Origin: Massospora cicadina
Taxonomy: Eukaryota; Entomophthoromycota; Entomophthoromycetes; Entomophthorales; Entomophthoraceae
DNA length: 64,000 nucleotides
Direction: 5' to 3'
Assembly: GCA_022478985.1 (NCBI GenBank)
Contig: JAKSZP010015899.1
Location: 1-64,000 of the forward strand
The position numbers and the translations under genes are program-made. Shown piece by piece: positions 30,276 to 41,120 of this stretch. Numbering within the stretch: position 1 is the stretch's first letter; the number at the start of each line of letters is the position of its first letter. Under the pieces are notes generated by a model, which worked only from the letters and a program-made list of their open reading frames with translations, searched no databases and was not told the origin of the DNA.

Positions 30276-31919
30276 TGTCATGGAAACGGCAGATAAGAAT
30301 TAGACTGGGCTCCCAGTCAGGGTGCGTGAGCACCCAGAGGAGAGCCCAGAATGCCAAGGGCACAGCAGTCCGTGTGACTAGAAGAAGGGGGGATCTAGTG
30401 GGAACGTGAGGAAAGCAAATGTTTATAAGCATATCGAAGGCCCCTAAGGCAAACCAAATGGTTGCAATGGGGCAACCGCGAGTCTTGTGGGGGCAACCCC
30501 CAAGAGTGGGAGATGCGGGGAGGATGACAACTCAACCAGGGTGCGCGGTTGCTGGCCTTTGGTTATGAGTAGGTGGGTCTGTGCGCCAGAGAGGGCAGCA
30601 CAGGGCCCACCGCGTGGACGGGGATGCTGTCAGAGGGGAAAATGGACCCTTGATGAGCATTAGGGCTGAGTCCCCCTTGGTCAGGATACTCTGGACCCTT
30701 AGGTGGGTGGGATCAATGGCGGGTGAGCCAGGCATGGGTGCTGAGCTTGCAGGCATTGGGGTGAGGGCGCCCTGAGCTGCTTTGATAGGGGAGCGCTCTC
30801 AGAAAACCTGACGGCAAAGCAAACATATGGGTTCGCATTTAATGGGTATGCAGAAATGGATGGAGAGTCAACTCAATCATTGAGAGCGAGGCGGTTCACC
30901 GCAGATATGACCCACCACTGCATGGCGGGATTGAGAAAATGGATGACCCATTCAGCAATCATTGGGATAGCTATTTGGGCAGTGGCGCACTTTGCTGGAT
31001 CAATCGGCAGAATTTTGAATAGAAAAACAAATGGGCGGAGTCCGCAACAAGGAGTTCAGGGTAATCAGCTTTATTTTGGTGCAAAGCGTGAGGAGAATAG
31101 AAAATGAACTGAAAACTGCCCATCAACAGGGAAGTTGTCTTAAGTATTGGACAAATCGCATAGTGGGGATGCTAGGGTATTGGGTGTTTGGGGATTGGCG
31201 ATGGGGTTTGGTTGGCTGGCGGGTGGGGGAGTGGAAGAGTGTCCAAAATCTTGGCAAAAATCAAAAAAACTTTTGCTGATTTTCCTGAATTTTTGGGGCC
31301 AGACCAGGTTGATAGTGCTGATATGGGCCTTGACCATTTGAGTCGGGCAGCTTACATGGCTTAGATTTCCTGTATTTGTCCTGGGGGCTGTGGCCTTGGT
31401 TCTCAGTTGTCCACAACCCAGTCCAGGCTCTCAATTTGATTGTCTACGTGATCTGAATGTCTCAGATCTGTTCTGGGGGGTCAGGGTAACTGGTCCGAGT
31501 CGCTGGTGGCCTGGTTTGAAACCCAAATTGAGTTCTGATTTGACTCTTGGATTTGACCATTCCAGACTGGCTCCATTGGCCCAGAATTTTCAGACTGGGA
31601 TCCAATACCATCGCTGGCTGTTTTCAAGATTTGGGTAAATTTCTCCTGGTTAGTGAGGGGTCCCAGGGGCCCGCCCATGGCCCCTGGCCTGCATGATCTC
31701 CTGGCAGATCCCCTCTATTAATTTTACCAGGGTTGTGGAGGGGGAAGGGGAGAGATCTGAGTATCCCTAGGCGCAAGGGCATTTACCCAGCGCTCATCAA
31801 CCATGTGCGCCAGGTCACCCAACTGCGACAGGGGTTCCACTTGGGCCTTTGGCCCCCTTTTGGTCTGGAAGGGATGCTGCTCCCTATCCAATTGTAGGGG
31901 CTGGTCCCCAAGTCTTACA
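30276..31919 (-). mobile_element. LTR-like element E2 (second copy of E)
   Basis: Minus strand starts TGTAAGACTTGGGGACC and ends CTGCCGTTTCCATGACA; 1644 bp, flanked by CAACC duplications (30271-30275 and 31920-31924). The left end and the last 100 bp match E1 closely; the middle is more diverged and about 220 bp longer. It contains LGDLAHMVDERWVNALAP, related to the E1 ORF. A pocket of higher GC than most of the window. Confidence 0.8.
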
Positions 31920-31924
31920 CAACC
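31920..31924 (+). repeat. Target-site duplication of E2, right (CAACC)
   Basis: Second CAACC copy; B2 RT resumes after it. Confidence 0.8.
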
Positions 31925-32320
31925 GCGCATACCCCCAAAGTCCCCCAACGCAGCATCAATGCGGCGTTGAAAGATGTCAGGGGCATTCTTAAGCCCAGAG
32001 GGCATGACCTGATACTGGAAAATTACTTTTCTTGTGCGGAATGTGGTTAACCACTCCTGGCCCTTCTTGATCCAGATCTGATTTAACGCATTGAGGCAAT
32101 ACAACTTGGAGAAGACTTTTGCCTTATCTACATAACGTGCAATATGTGAATCTAGAGGGATGGGATGGAGGTTTGGTACCGTAACATTATTTAAATTCCC
32201 ATAATCTACACAAGAGCGTAAAGTTCCATCAGCCTTCACCACAAAAAGAAGCGGGGAGCAAAAGGGGGAGGTACACTGAAAGATTACACCTTTGGCTAAC
32301 TGCTCCTTCACTCACACATC
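31925..32320 (-). pseudogene. Gypsy B2 reverse transcriptase, fingers and palm
   Basis: EQLAKGVIFQCTSPFCSPLL, FVVKADGTLRSCVDYGNLNN, VFSKLYCLNALNQIWI and VMPSGLKNAPDIFQRRIDAA are classic gypsy RT blocks in one open frame. The first catalytic Asp region (usually F-S-K-L-D-L) reads KLYCLN, so that Asp is also lost. E2 interrupts directly after ALGDFGG. Confidence 0.9.
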
Positions 32321-33100
32321 TAAAGCCTCTTCCTCCTGGAAAGTCAATGGGTAAATGGGGGAAGATATACAAACCAGATCCACAGTGAGCTTAAAGTCAC
32401 AATCAAATTCAGAATGATCTGGTAGTGCATTAGCTAAAGCTGCGTCAAAAGAAGATTCCAACTCCTTCAAACAAGAAGTTAAGGGAGCCTCCACCGAGGG
32501 CTTCAACCAAGGGGCAAGAGAAAGAGTATGAATATTTGGCCAATGGGGCAGTTTTCCCTGGAAGTGGGCATCAGACAAAGGAACAATCAACTGGTGACCA
32601 TTCATCAAGGACAAGGATAGGGTGTTTTCTTTCAAATTAGTTCTGACATCAAACTTTCTCCACCATTCTACACCCAAAATAATGGGTTACAATAGGTTCT
32701 TGATAGCTTGAAAGTGGTCAGGCAGAAGATAGGAGACCACCTGGTAATCCACTAACCCCCTGAAGATCAGCGTGGGCATACCTTGAAAAGCTCCACCTCT
32801 AACCATACCAACTAGCGAGTAGCTCAACTCAAGGTAGTCAGCAAGGTTTTGGTCTATAAATTTTCAGTGGCACCGGTATCCACTAAAATAGTTGTGTTGA
32901 ACTTCCCCAAAGGGGATGTAAGGGTAGCAGTCAATAAAAAGTATCCAGAATGGGATTTATACAAAGCAGAAAACGCCACCACATCACCTAAAAATTCTTC
33001 ATCTGTCTTGAGCAAGCCATAAGGGTATATTTTGGAATCATAAAAGGGGAAGGATAGTTGGCCACTCTGAATACTGAGGCCACATATCACACCCCATTCT
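32321..33100 (-). pseudogene. Gypsy B2 protease and linker to RT
   Basis: Protease at 32854-33090: FLLTATLTSPLGKFNTTILV then DTGATENL, the retropepsin loop with its catalytic Asp intact. The linker 32312-32677 has GVEWWRKFDVRTNLKENTLS followed by acidic and proline-rich sequence and no dUTPase-like motif, in contrast to A, C and D. Confidence 0.8.
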
Positions 33101-34057
33101 CTGCAGGTACATAAACTCTATCATATTTAGAATGAAGCTCTTTTTCCTCTTTCTGAGTGCCCCAGATCATGGTAGGGGTAAGACAAGGTTTCTCAGGGGT
33201 AATATGATATACAGGAATAGGGTCCTCATCCAAGCCATAAGAGCTATTAAACGGCTCGTTTTGAATATAGCATTTGCGTGATAAAACACGTTTCCAGGCT
33301 CCAACGACCCCATACCTGCTATGAGGGTCTGGAGTACATTATTATCCAGGTCATCACCCCCAAGCCCAATGTTGATGCTTTGACTTGATCCGTGGGAATG
33401 CAGCACAAAGGAAACACATTAACCTCATTACATTTTTGGTTAAGTTCAGATCTAGACTCACCTGGATCCTCAGCTACCATCAAAATGGAGAGGGAATCAG
33501 AGGAAAGCGCTTTGTAATTTAAGGAAATATTACTAGTCACAGACGTGGTATTTTTAGGGGCAACTATGGGTGACATCATCATGGCGAATTGTCTGAAACC
33601 ATTAATTAGGTCTCAAAGCTAGACCCTTGTTCAGCTTCAAATTCAGAAGAACTCGAGGTTTAGAAGGATAAGATTCCTTCATTTCAAGAGATATGTGCGA
33701 CTTTTTGGCTTCTAGATTTATAGGGTTTGATCTGGGTGAGCCTATGATGGGCAAATTACCTTGTCCTTTTCAGGTTGTAGCAGGGAAACTACCCCAAAGG
33801 GCTTCAACAAGATGATCAAAATTGGAAGGGGGCAACTTCCAAATCAGGGAGTTTTGCACCAATATATCTAAGGTTGAATGGAGAAACAACGTTTTAACCT
33901 TATTTGGGCAATGCCAAAGCCTGTGCTTTTTGCAGAATTCATTTAAATATACTTTCACTAGACGACCTGCTTGATGCAGCAAAAAGAACTCATAGAAGGA
34001 ATGAATGGATGCTACATCAGGACGACTCTGCTCCAAGACCCACTCCAAGCCCTCCAC
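33101..34057 (-). pseudogene. Gypsy B2 gag
   Basis: An open segment at 33770-34057 reads MEGLEWVLEQSRPDVASIHS, then FYEFFLLHQAGRLVKVYLNE and HSTLDILVQNSL, a helical capsid-like pattern (retrotransposon gag). Toward the protease the frame breaks up; no CCHC knuckle is visible. Confidence 0.7.
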
Positions 34058-34497
34058 TGATCACCACAAGAGTGGCTGAGTGTGGAATACCACTAAAACC
34101 CAGTCAGCTGCTTCTGGAGTCAACTGGTACAACAAATCCACTCCCAAAAAGTGGACGTGAATCTGAAAAATTATTTCCTAAAGAGGGTTTTGGGTCAATG
34201 GAAGCCAAGGCCTGTTAATTTCCAAGTAAATCTTGGGAGAAAGGGAAGGAATTATGACAACAGGATCATGAAAAGTCTGAGACCACCAGGTATGAGCAGG
34301 AAGGGTGTGCACTTCTCAATTGGTAGTTGCAAGAATAACGCCAAGATGCACCATAACAAAACTAAATGAGAAAATTGTGGTGAGCACCATTGTGGCAGTG
34401 ACAAACGGCCAGCACACCCAGTTTACAAATAATGAAAGTCCCACACGGTTAATTCTCTTGCACATATATTAAAATGTTGGTCGACCTTTTTCAAGAG
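34058..34497 (-). other. Gag leader of B2, no readable gene
   Basis: About 440 bp between the gag segment and the LTR with stops in all frames. It is short for a complete gag N-terminus plus leader, so this end of B2 may carry a deletion. No primer-binding site is obvious next to the LTR. Confidence 0.4.
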
Positions 34498-35220
34498 ATT
34501 GTCTGTAACTCTCTTGTTCCCAGAAAGGTGGTGTGGGATGCAAACCCACACTGCTAGGGAACTAGCTGTTAGGAGAATGGGAAACAAGGCACCTCAAATG
34601 GTGCCTGTACAAAAGGGACCCAAGACAAGGGTGTAGAGCGCGGTATAGAGTACCAGGTAAGCGAGAAACAACATAGCTTGAGCAGACCCCAGAGGGGAGT
34701 CCATAATCAAGTGTAAATCGGTGCCAGGAGGCTTAAGTGCCTCGATCTGGAGGGGACCAGAGTGGCCTAAGGGAGCACCTGAAACTTTTGTAAATTGGGA
34801 AAGTATGTAGTGGCCAACATAGTTGGAGACCTCCTCAAAGAGATCTGCACCCAAGTTCGCCCAAGGAACCATAAGAAAACAAAAAAACGGGTAAGTATAT
34901 TTGTAAAAAAGTTGACCAATTAGGAATGTTGGTCGCAAAAACATATTTAAATTGAGTCAGGGTAATTATGGGACTGCGGAAGTGGGCCCAAGCCTTGATG
35001 CTCCAATAGCAACGCTCCCATCCAATTTGGTAGAATACACTAAAAGTGCCTTCACTCAAGCGATTGATTGAAGCTGTATTCTACCCAAAGCTCATGATTT
35101 TATAATTCAAATGGGATTCAAAACCTTTTTTTCCAATCAACTGAATTGAACCGTCTTTGTTCATTACATAAATTGTTTATTTTAACGCCTGGGCCGAGAC
35201 AAGGGGCTGGGCGTTTTGCA
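34498..35220 (-). repeat. LTR shared by B2 (5') and B3 (3')
   Basis: Near-identical to 20395-21123. On its right is B-type pol tail (35221-35380), as expected upstream of a 3' LTR. On its left is B2 leader and gag. One LTR between two internal regions indicates a tandem B2-B3 arrangement. A small open frame (34594-34944) includes MVPWANLGADL. Confidence 0.8.
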
Positions 35221-35380
35221 CCCCATTAGTACCAACCTAGGTATATTTGGCTCATACCCAGCTTTGGTTCAATGTGTATTTAAGGTCAGGAAGAGCCTGA
35301 AGCTTCACCTTCTTGGCCTCCTGTTGCCCAGCCTTATCCTTGGCGTTGGTTCCCAATATTTAGTCACTCAACCATGACAG
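35221..35380 (-). pseudogene. Gypsy B3, pol tail remnant
   Basis: About 160 bp equal, with about 10 percent differences, to 21124-21280 of B2 (ALPDLKYTLN...; QEAKKVKLQALPD). It ends abruptly near 35380, where plus-strand B4 sequence starts. Confidence 0.75.
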
Positions 35381-35625
35381 CTTTACTATTGAGGCAGGTC
35401 TGCATGTGCTGGAACTTTTGGTGGATCTGTAGCACCATCCATCGCGTTTTCATATATGTACAGATAATGTAATGGCTCCCTGACATAATTGAGGTCACTA
35501 GTTTTTTAAGGATAAATCTAGTTGTCAGGAGGCCAAAAAAATCAAATTTCAAGGCCTTTCTGGCCTCAAACATACCCTTGACCAACAATGGGTGCATGCA
35601 AGGTATGCCCAGGTTGGTCCGGGGA
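35381..35625 (+). pseudogene. Gypsy B4, pol tail remnant in opposite orientation
   Basis: Plus-strand reading RRQEAKKIKFQGLSGLKHTL then DQQWVHARYAQ matches the same pol tail (RRQDAQKVKLKALPDLKHTL in B1), more diverged than B3. It runs into a B-type LTR. Confidence 0.7.
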
Positions 35626-36360
35626 TGTGCGTGATGCTCATTACTGCATTACAGAAAGGGCGTTAAAACACACATGCTATATCACAAGTAATGACAGTTC
35701 AATTTAGTTGCTCGGTGAATGCATATTTTGAAATCTGTTTGATTTTGATATTGCTAAATTAGATCAGCTTTGCCTGCATTTAATAGCTCAAGTTTGGTTG
35801 ATCTCAAGCTACAGTATCCTGGCCAATGGTATAGTGCGCCTATTGGAATTGTTTAGCTTAGCACCATTTCCACCAATTGTCAATTCACCACCATTGTTTA
35901 AGTATACTTTCCATGACACTAATTTTCCTCACTGGTCAACTTCCTTAATAAAAATTCTCCATTAGCTTACATTTTTTATGGTTCCTTGGGCGAATTTGTG
36001 CACGGACCTCCATGAGGAGGTCTTTAACAACGTTGTCAATTTTAGATTTCACAAAATTATCTACTGGATCTGGTGCACATCTGGGCCCCTTAGTCCCATC
36101 CAGAATGAGGCACCCAAACACTCCAGCACAGGTCTCCGCTTGGTTATGGACTCCCCTGTGGGGTCCACCAAAGTGTTGTTGTTTATTTATTACTGATGCT
36201 TATATACCGTGTTGTACATCCTTAACCTGGGCTACTTTGGCTCCTGCAACCTCCGCGATGCCCTATTTACCATAATCCTAATGACTGATTCCCTGGCAGT
36301 GTGGCTGTGCATCTTGCACCACCTCTCTGGAATAGGATAGTTACAGACACTCTCCTGACA
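35626..36360 (+). repeat. LTR of gypsy B4 (diverged)
   Basis: Colinear with B LTRs: GGCGTTAAAA near the start, ATGGTTCCTTGGGCGAA in the middle, and GTTACAGACACTCTCCTGACA at the end. An open frame at 35978-36196 again begins MVPWANL and keeps LRLVMDSPVGSTK (B2: LHLIMDSPLGFTQ). Confidence 0.75.
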
Positions 36361-36848
36361 GATAGGAAAGGATGGCTTCAGTTTCATGCACATACTTTTC
36401 TTTAAAATTAGTTTGAAATATAAAATAAGATCAGGGAGAATTTGGATAGCTGGACGAGGGGACCAGCCAGCCCCAGTTGGCTCCTTGGTTCCTAGATCAG
36501 GTTAATGGATAGCTTCATCAACCTGACGACATAATTCGTCCATGTCATCCTGAAAGTTATTATAGCAAGTATTAACACGATTGAGTTGAGCTTTTATACC
36601 TAAGAGTTGTGGGGCCTTTTAATCTCAACATCATGGATCAGCACCTTGGCGGAAAGAGAAACAACCTGACTAAAGAGGAGAATAGAGTCAGGTTCTCATC
36701 AATGAAATCCCCCATTGTTATTCATCCACGCTCCAAAAACAGTTAGCAGCTGCTGTTTGTGGGCACTAATTTGTGCTTCATATTTTTCATCAGAAGATAA
36801 TTTTATGAATTATACAAATATTCTCCTCTATTATGGTAGGGCGGTGGT
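36361..36848. other. Degraded sequence between B4 and D2
   Basis: About 490 bp with no supported coding frame. Minus-strand fragments look helical and could be the gag leader of a further gypsy element. This and 58950-59254 are the two sides of the D2 insertion site. A matching 5-bp duplication for D2 was not clear. Confidence 0.35.
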
Positions 36849-37616
36849 TGCTAGACTTATAGGAGTCCAGCTTATGAGTGCTCGCTGGCGCTTACGCTGC
36901 TGGATCCCACAAAAGTTTTAATAAAATTTAAAAAACTACACTAATAAAAACTTGGGTTATTTGTTTCTATTAGCAGCACAGGGTTAAATAGAAAAAGGAA
37001 TCCCTCTCAATATACAACTGATCAGTATACAAACTGTTTTGAGGGTTGAGGGGAATTTAAGGATAGTTTCAGAATAGATTTGTTGCATTCCAAATTAGTA
37101 AATATTAGATATGCTCCTATCAGATCTTAGGATTTTTCATTACTTTTTGCAAAACGATGTTTGGGTTGGTGTTTTGTGGAAGAATGCACCCATGCAGTAA
37201 TTTTTTAATGTATTTTACCCAAATCCCCACTGGATAAAATACTTTCACCTTAGTGGACCTCCATCACGCCTATAAAAGGGGTGGTCCCCGTGTAGGTTCT
37301 TGGAAGGATCTGGTTGTGGCTGGGGGCATGCCTTCCAATGGTCACCCCATGGTCCGTTGTTTAGTCAGAGTAACCAACTGCTTAATTTGACATTAATTGC
37401 ATGTGATGTTCTGAATTGGTGTTACCCCAATTAATGGGGTTCACCGGTAATTGTGCCAGGGCTTTTGGACAATATCCTCAACATTATCATTATCACCAAT
37501 GTTAAAATCGCTCTTAGTAGCATTGCAGAATAATAAATGGCTGAAAATTTCCACTTTTTGCTAGAATTCGACCCAAAACCTTCTTAGTTTTTTGCTGTGA
37601 GGGCAAATATCCAACA
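36849..37616 (-). repeat. 3' LTR of gypsy D2
   Basis: Plus view starts TGCTAGACTTATAGG and ends TATCCAACA. About 768 bp, paired with 58178-58949 (shared AAACTACACTAATAAAAACT, TATAAAAGGGGTGGTCCCCG, GCCTTCCAATG). The minus-strand purine tract GAGGGGGTGA lies just inside at 37617-37626. Confidence 0.88.
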
Positions 37617-37626
37617 TCACCCCCTC

Positions 37627-38680
37627 AAGTATGTAGGGGGAGAGTAGGGCCGTAGGAAACAGCCATGTACGCGATTAATGGTGATACCAGTAGCTAGAAA
37701 ATTTTGTGGAATACTCGTTTCCTCTCTTTTAAGTGATGGTGAAGGGACCCTTCCAAATTGATCCAAGCTTACCGCTTCTAGGAGTGATGCAGTTATGGCA
37801 ATACAACATTATGACAGACACTTGAAATGTAGGTAGGGGGATTTAGAACTCATTGACAGCCTTCCCTTCCTCTCTAAATGTTTTTGCTAAATTGGTCATA
37901 GCTTCGGATTGAAATTGGATTATGCACTGATCCAATCTTCTCATAACTTACTCCAGTTACTCAACTCTAGAATAGAACACATCCTTAGCTAAGAGGGCAG
38001 GTATGCTTGGTTCCCGCCCATACAAGACACGGAATGGAGACATCTTGAGATCTGTTGATAGCTAATCTGATATGCCATCAGAGCACTGGGTAGATATTGA
38101 TCCCAGTGAAGTGGATCAGAGGAGGTTTTTTTTTTCAAAGAATGGAAACCAAGGTTCCATTTGCTCTTTCCATGGTCCTATTGGTGGAGGGGTTATACGG
38201 AGCCAAGAAAAGTTGTTGTGCTCCCATAGATGTGTCTAGGTTTTTGACTACTCTGGAGGTAAAGTTCTTACAATTATTGCATAGTAGTACTTGGGGGCAG
38301 CCGTGACACATAAAGATGTGTTGATGTAAAAAGGTGACAGTGGCCTAGGCCGTTTGTGCAGTAAGAGCCACGGCTTCAGCCTACTTAGTGAAGTGGTCAT
38401 TAGCTACTAGGATAAATTTGTTTCCACTAGAAGACTGAGGAAGAGGACATACTATAATTAAATTGATGGTGTGAAACGGTTGTTGAGGTGTAGTTGGTTA
38501 ATACTTTTATCTAGTCTTGAAACTGGATTGCTTCTACCACGTAAGGCAAGCTTCCAAGACGGCAACAATAGATTCCATCATACCATCTTAATAAAACTGA
38601 TCCTTAATCCACTCATAAGTTTTTTGCCCTTCATGGCCTAGAGTGAAATGAGCCTCTAAGATAGCAGGTACACATTCTGA
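37627..38680 (-). pseudogene. Gypsy D2 integrase, degraded
   Basis: Lies between RNase H and the 3' LTR. Stops in all frames, but conserved pieces are visible on the minus strand, such as the zinc-module CCs and a core with conserved Asp-Asn-type blocks around 38150-38300. Assigned mainly by position. Confidence 0.6.
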
Positions 38681-38683
38681 GGG

Positions 38684-39200
38684 TCAAAGGTAAGGTAGCC
38701 ATTTTGTCCCCACCTGCTTATACAACTTCTCATTTTCAACTTTGGTGTTATGGGAGTGCCGAGCTAACATCCTCTGAACAGGCTCATCCTCATCCTCCCA
38801 TTCATTGGGGGTCATTAATAAGTCATGTAACCTCTCCGCCTCACTATTATCAAAGTGAAGGACTGGTAGCCAAGTCAACCCATCAACATTCATGTAACGT
38901 GTTCCAGCACAGTGTTTGATCTTCATGTCATAAGGCTGGAGCTTTAGATCCCAGCGAGCTAACCGGCCAGTAGGATCTTTCATGTTCTGTAATCATTTTA
39001 GGGATGCGTGGTCAGTAACCACAGTGAAGGTAGTTTCATATAGGAAAGGGTGATAGTGCTTTAAAGCTATTAAAACAGCAAGACACTCCATCTCCGTTGC
39101 ACTGTAATTACGTTCATCCTTTGACATCATCTTACTAAAATAGGATACAGGATGATCTACGCCATCTTTATCCAATTGGGCTAAGATGGCCTTAACGTCA
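38684..39200 (-). pseudogene. Gypsy D2 RNase H
   Basis: RNYSATEMECLAVLIALKHY (Glu) and FTVVTDHASLK (Asp) at 38993-39175. After one stop, MKDPTGRLARWDLKLQPYDM and AGTRYMNVDGLTWLPVL at 38684-38983. The NADGLSR box has become NVDGLTW. Very similar to C in order and residues. Confidence 0.9.
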
Positions 39201-40230
39201 TAGTCTTAAGGGTCAGTGAATAAGATGAAGGGTTTTATTATAATCTGGGTGTCATAGGATAGGGTGTTGTTACGTCTGTTGCTTCATTGTCTAAAAGCGG
39301 CTTTTTGTTCAGCACCCCAATAAAAGGGGTATTCCTGATTAATAGCCGGACAAGGGGCTCACTGAGCTGGGCAAACTTAGGGATGAACTGATGGCAATTC
39401 CCCGTCATCCCTATAGATACCTTAAAATCCAGTAAATTTTAAGTGGGAGGCATTTTTGATTTTGCTTCGACCTTGTCCTGTATGGGTTGAATTCCTTCTT
39501 TGGAAATGGAGTGGCCAAGGAAATCCAATTTCCTTTGGAAGAAGGTACACTTTGAGGGTTTCAACTTAATCTTAGACTTACGTAACTTTTGAAACACCTC
39601 CTTCAAGTGATCAAGATGTTCGTTGAAGCTTTTTGAGAACAACGTGATGTCATCAAGATAGATGATGACACAAGTTAACTTGAATTCATGAAAGATGTGA
39701 TCCATCGCACGCTGGAAAGAGGCAGGTGCATTTCACAACCCTTAAGGTAATCGTGTGGGTTGAAAGAAACCTTCACTACAAATAAGAGCGCATTTCTACT
39801 AATCTTGAGGAGAAAGATCCATTTTTCAAATAGCCACTGACCAAGTCCATGGCGAGAAGAAGTTAGAGCCAGAGAGTTGGTCCAGGGCGTCCTAAATGCA
39901 AGGGATAGGATAGCTATTCTTCTTAGTGAGCTCTATTTAACTTATGGTAATCCATGACTATCTGATGACCTCCGTTTTTTTAATTAGTAAGAGGGGTGAA
40001 GACCAAGGGTTTTGTGAAGGAACGAGTAACCCATCGTCTAATAACTGCTGGAGCTCCGTCCTCATCTGTTGTTCCTCCACCTTTGATTTGCGGTAAGGTT
40101 TGGACCTAATAGGCTGTGCATCACCCACATCAATGGAGTGGCCCCAGCTCTTCATGTGGCCATAGTCAGTATCCAATTTTGAGAATATGTCACTATAGTC
40201 GTCTAACAAGGTATGAACTTTTTCCAACTA
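39201..40230 (-). pseudogene. Gypsy D2 reverse transcriptase
   Basis: Minus-strand blocks: MEKVHTLLDDYSDIFSKLDT and LLVPSQNPWSSPLLLIKK (39958-40227); then, after frame breaks, MDHIFHEFKLTCVIIYLDDI, TLFSKSFNEHLDHLKEVFQK and PSKCTFFQRKLDFLGHSISK (39439-39705). The YLDD catalytic pair is intact, unlike D1. Confidence 0.9.
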
Positions 40231-40329
40231 GCTCTGGGGTAGGCTATCAGAAATATGAACATTGGGCAAGGTACACATCATGTTGTCCATGGATAAGCCC
40301 AAGTCCGCCATAGAGCCAATGAAGTGGAT

Positions 40330-40640
40330 ATATTAGTGTCCTCCACAGGGACTAACAAGCCTCTGCTCATATTCTTATATTTCCAAATGATCACTTTTTG
40401 CTAGTGAGGTTTCCCAGTATAATGGTAATAGGTCTCTGGTAGGCTGGGTATAGTATCCCAGGAAAGACACGAGGCTCCAAGGGACTAACGTCTTCAACAA
40501 TTATGAGGTGCAACAAGCAATGGTGTGGGATTTGAAGTGTAATTTATTGTCAACCACTCTTTGTTAACCAGGCTTAATCAAGACCTCATCTGCAGCGTAG
40601 AAAGTGATATAATCCCCTGCATCCACTGAATTGGGTAATT
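40330..40640 (-). pseudogene. Gypsy D2 dUTPase-like domain
   Basis: Minus strand reads PGILYPAYQRPITIILGNL then TSKK and a stop at about 40385-40462, just upstream of RT. It parallels PGILDPAYARSISVLLANL in C: G-I-L-x-P-x-Y as in dUTPase motif 3, with the Asp changed to Tyr. A degraded N-terminal part (YITFYAADEVLIKPG) lies near 40560-40620. Confidence 0.55.
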
Positions 40641-40699
40641 TTATGTGTTGCGCCTGTAAGTGGAATAAGGCAAGTTTATAGCTGATAAGGGGTATTTAG

Positions 40700-41120
40700 C
40701 AGGCAAGATTATTCTTTCTTTCTGGGTCTTTATTGGATTAGACTAAAGGGACTTCATAGTTGAGTAACGAGAAGACCCCTTGCTTCAGGTTAATTATTCC
40801 TTCATACTCAATCATAAAACTGAGTGTTGATGAACATATCATATGAGTTGTTTTCCAAAGCCACAGCAGGGGCTGATAGGATAAGCTTCCCAATTCGAAT
40901 GGGAAGAAAGAGTATGCCCCAATATCACGGGTAATATGAGGCCAGAAGTTCCAAATTTTTGCGTGTACTCCAAGTCAGGGGCTAGCTTTATCCTCTTAAG
41001 AAAAAGTTTAGTGGATATCATGTTGACTGGGGAACCTATGTCCAAGATGGCTAGTATCTGGACCTTTTGAATGACCACTTCAACCTTAGTGAGCGTTTCT
41101 TCAAATTTAGGTGACAAAGC
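40700..41120 (-). pseudogene. Gypsy D2 aspartic protease
   Basis: QILAILDIGSPVNMISTKLF at 40839-41117: D-I-G-S/A is the retropepsin loop, catalytic Asp present. A flap-side stretch and CGFGKQLI (frame lost) follow. Equivalent of D1 8935-9207. Confidence 0.82.

Larger units (their letters stand above)
20395..34497 (-). mobile_element. Gypsy B2, chromodomain element carrying C and E2
   Basis: From right to left: gag (about 33100-34057), protease, RT, RNase H, integrase, chromodomain, 3' LTR (20395-21123). Two insertions break it. C (23416-29937) splits the RT-RNase H junction: reading YKASGAKV from one side and QWSPVLEDAF from the other is in frame once C and one CACCT are removed. E2 (30276-31919) splits RT just before its YMDD box. 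The LTR at 34498-35220 is nearly identical to the 3' LTR and could be the 5' LTR, but B-type 3' internal sequence follows it (see B3). Confidence 0.85.

Noticed and set aside
30532..31638. Several overlapping open frames on both strands as possible host genes
   Set aside because: They lie inside E2 between its 5-bp duplications, are mutually overlapping, and share no motif; GC-rich sequence alone gives long frames.
36839..36848. GGGCG/GGGCT as the D2 target-site duplication
   Set aside because: The LTR edge is uncertain by about five bases and the two copies differ at one of five positions, so it is not listed as a feature.
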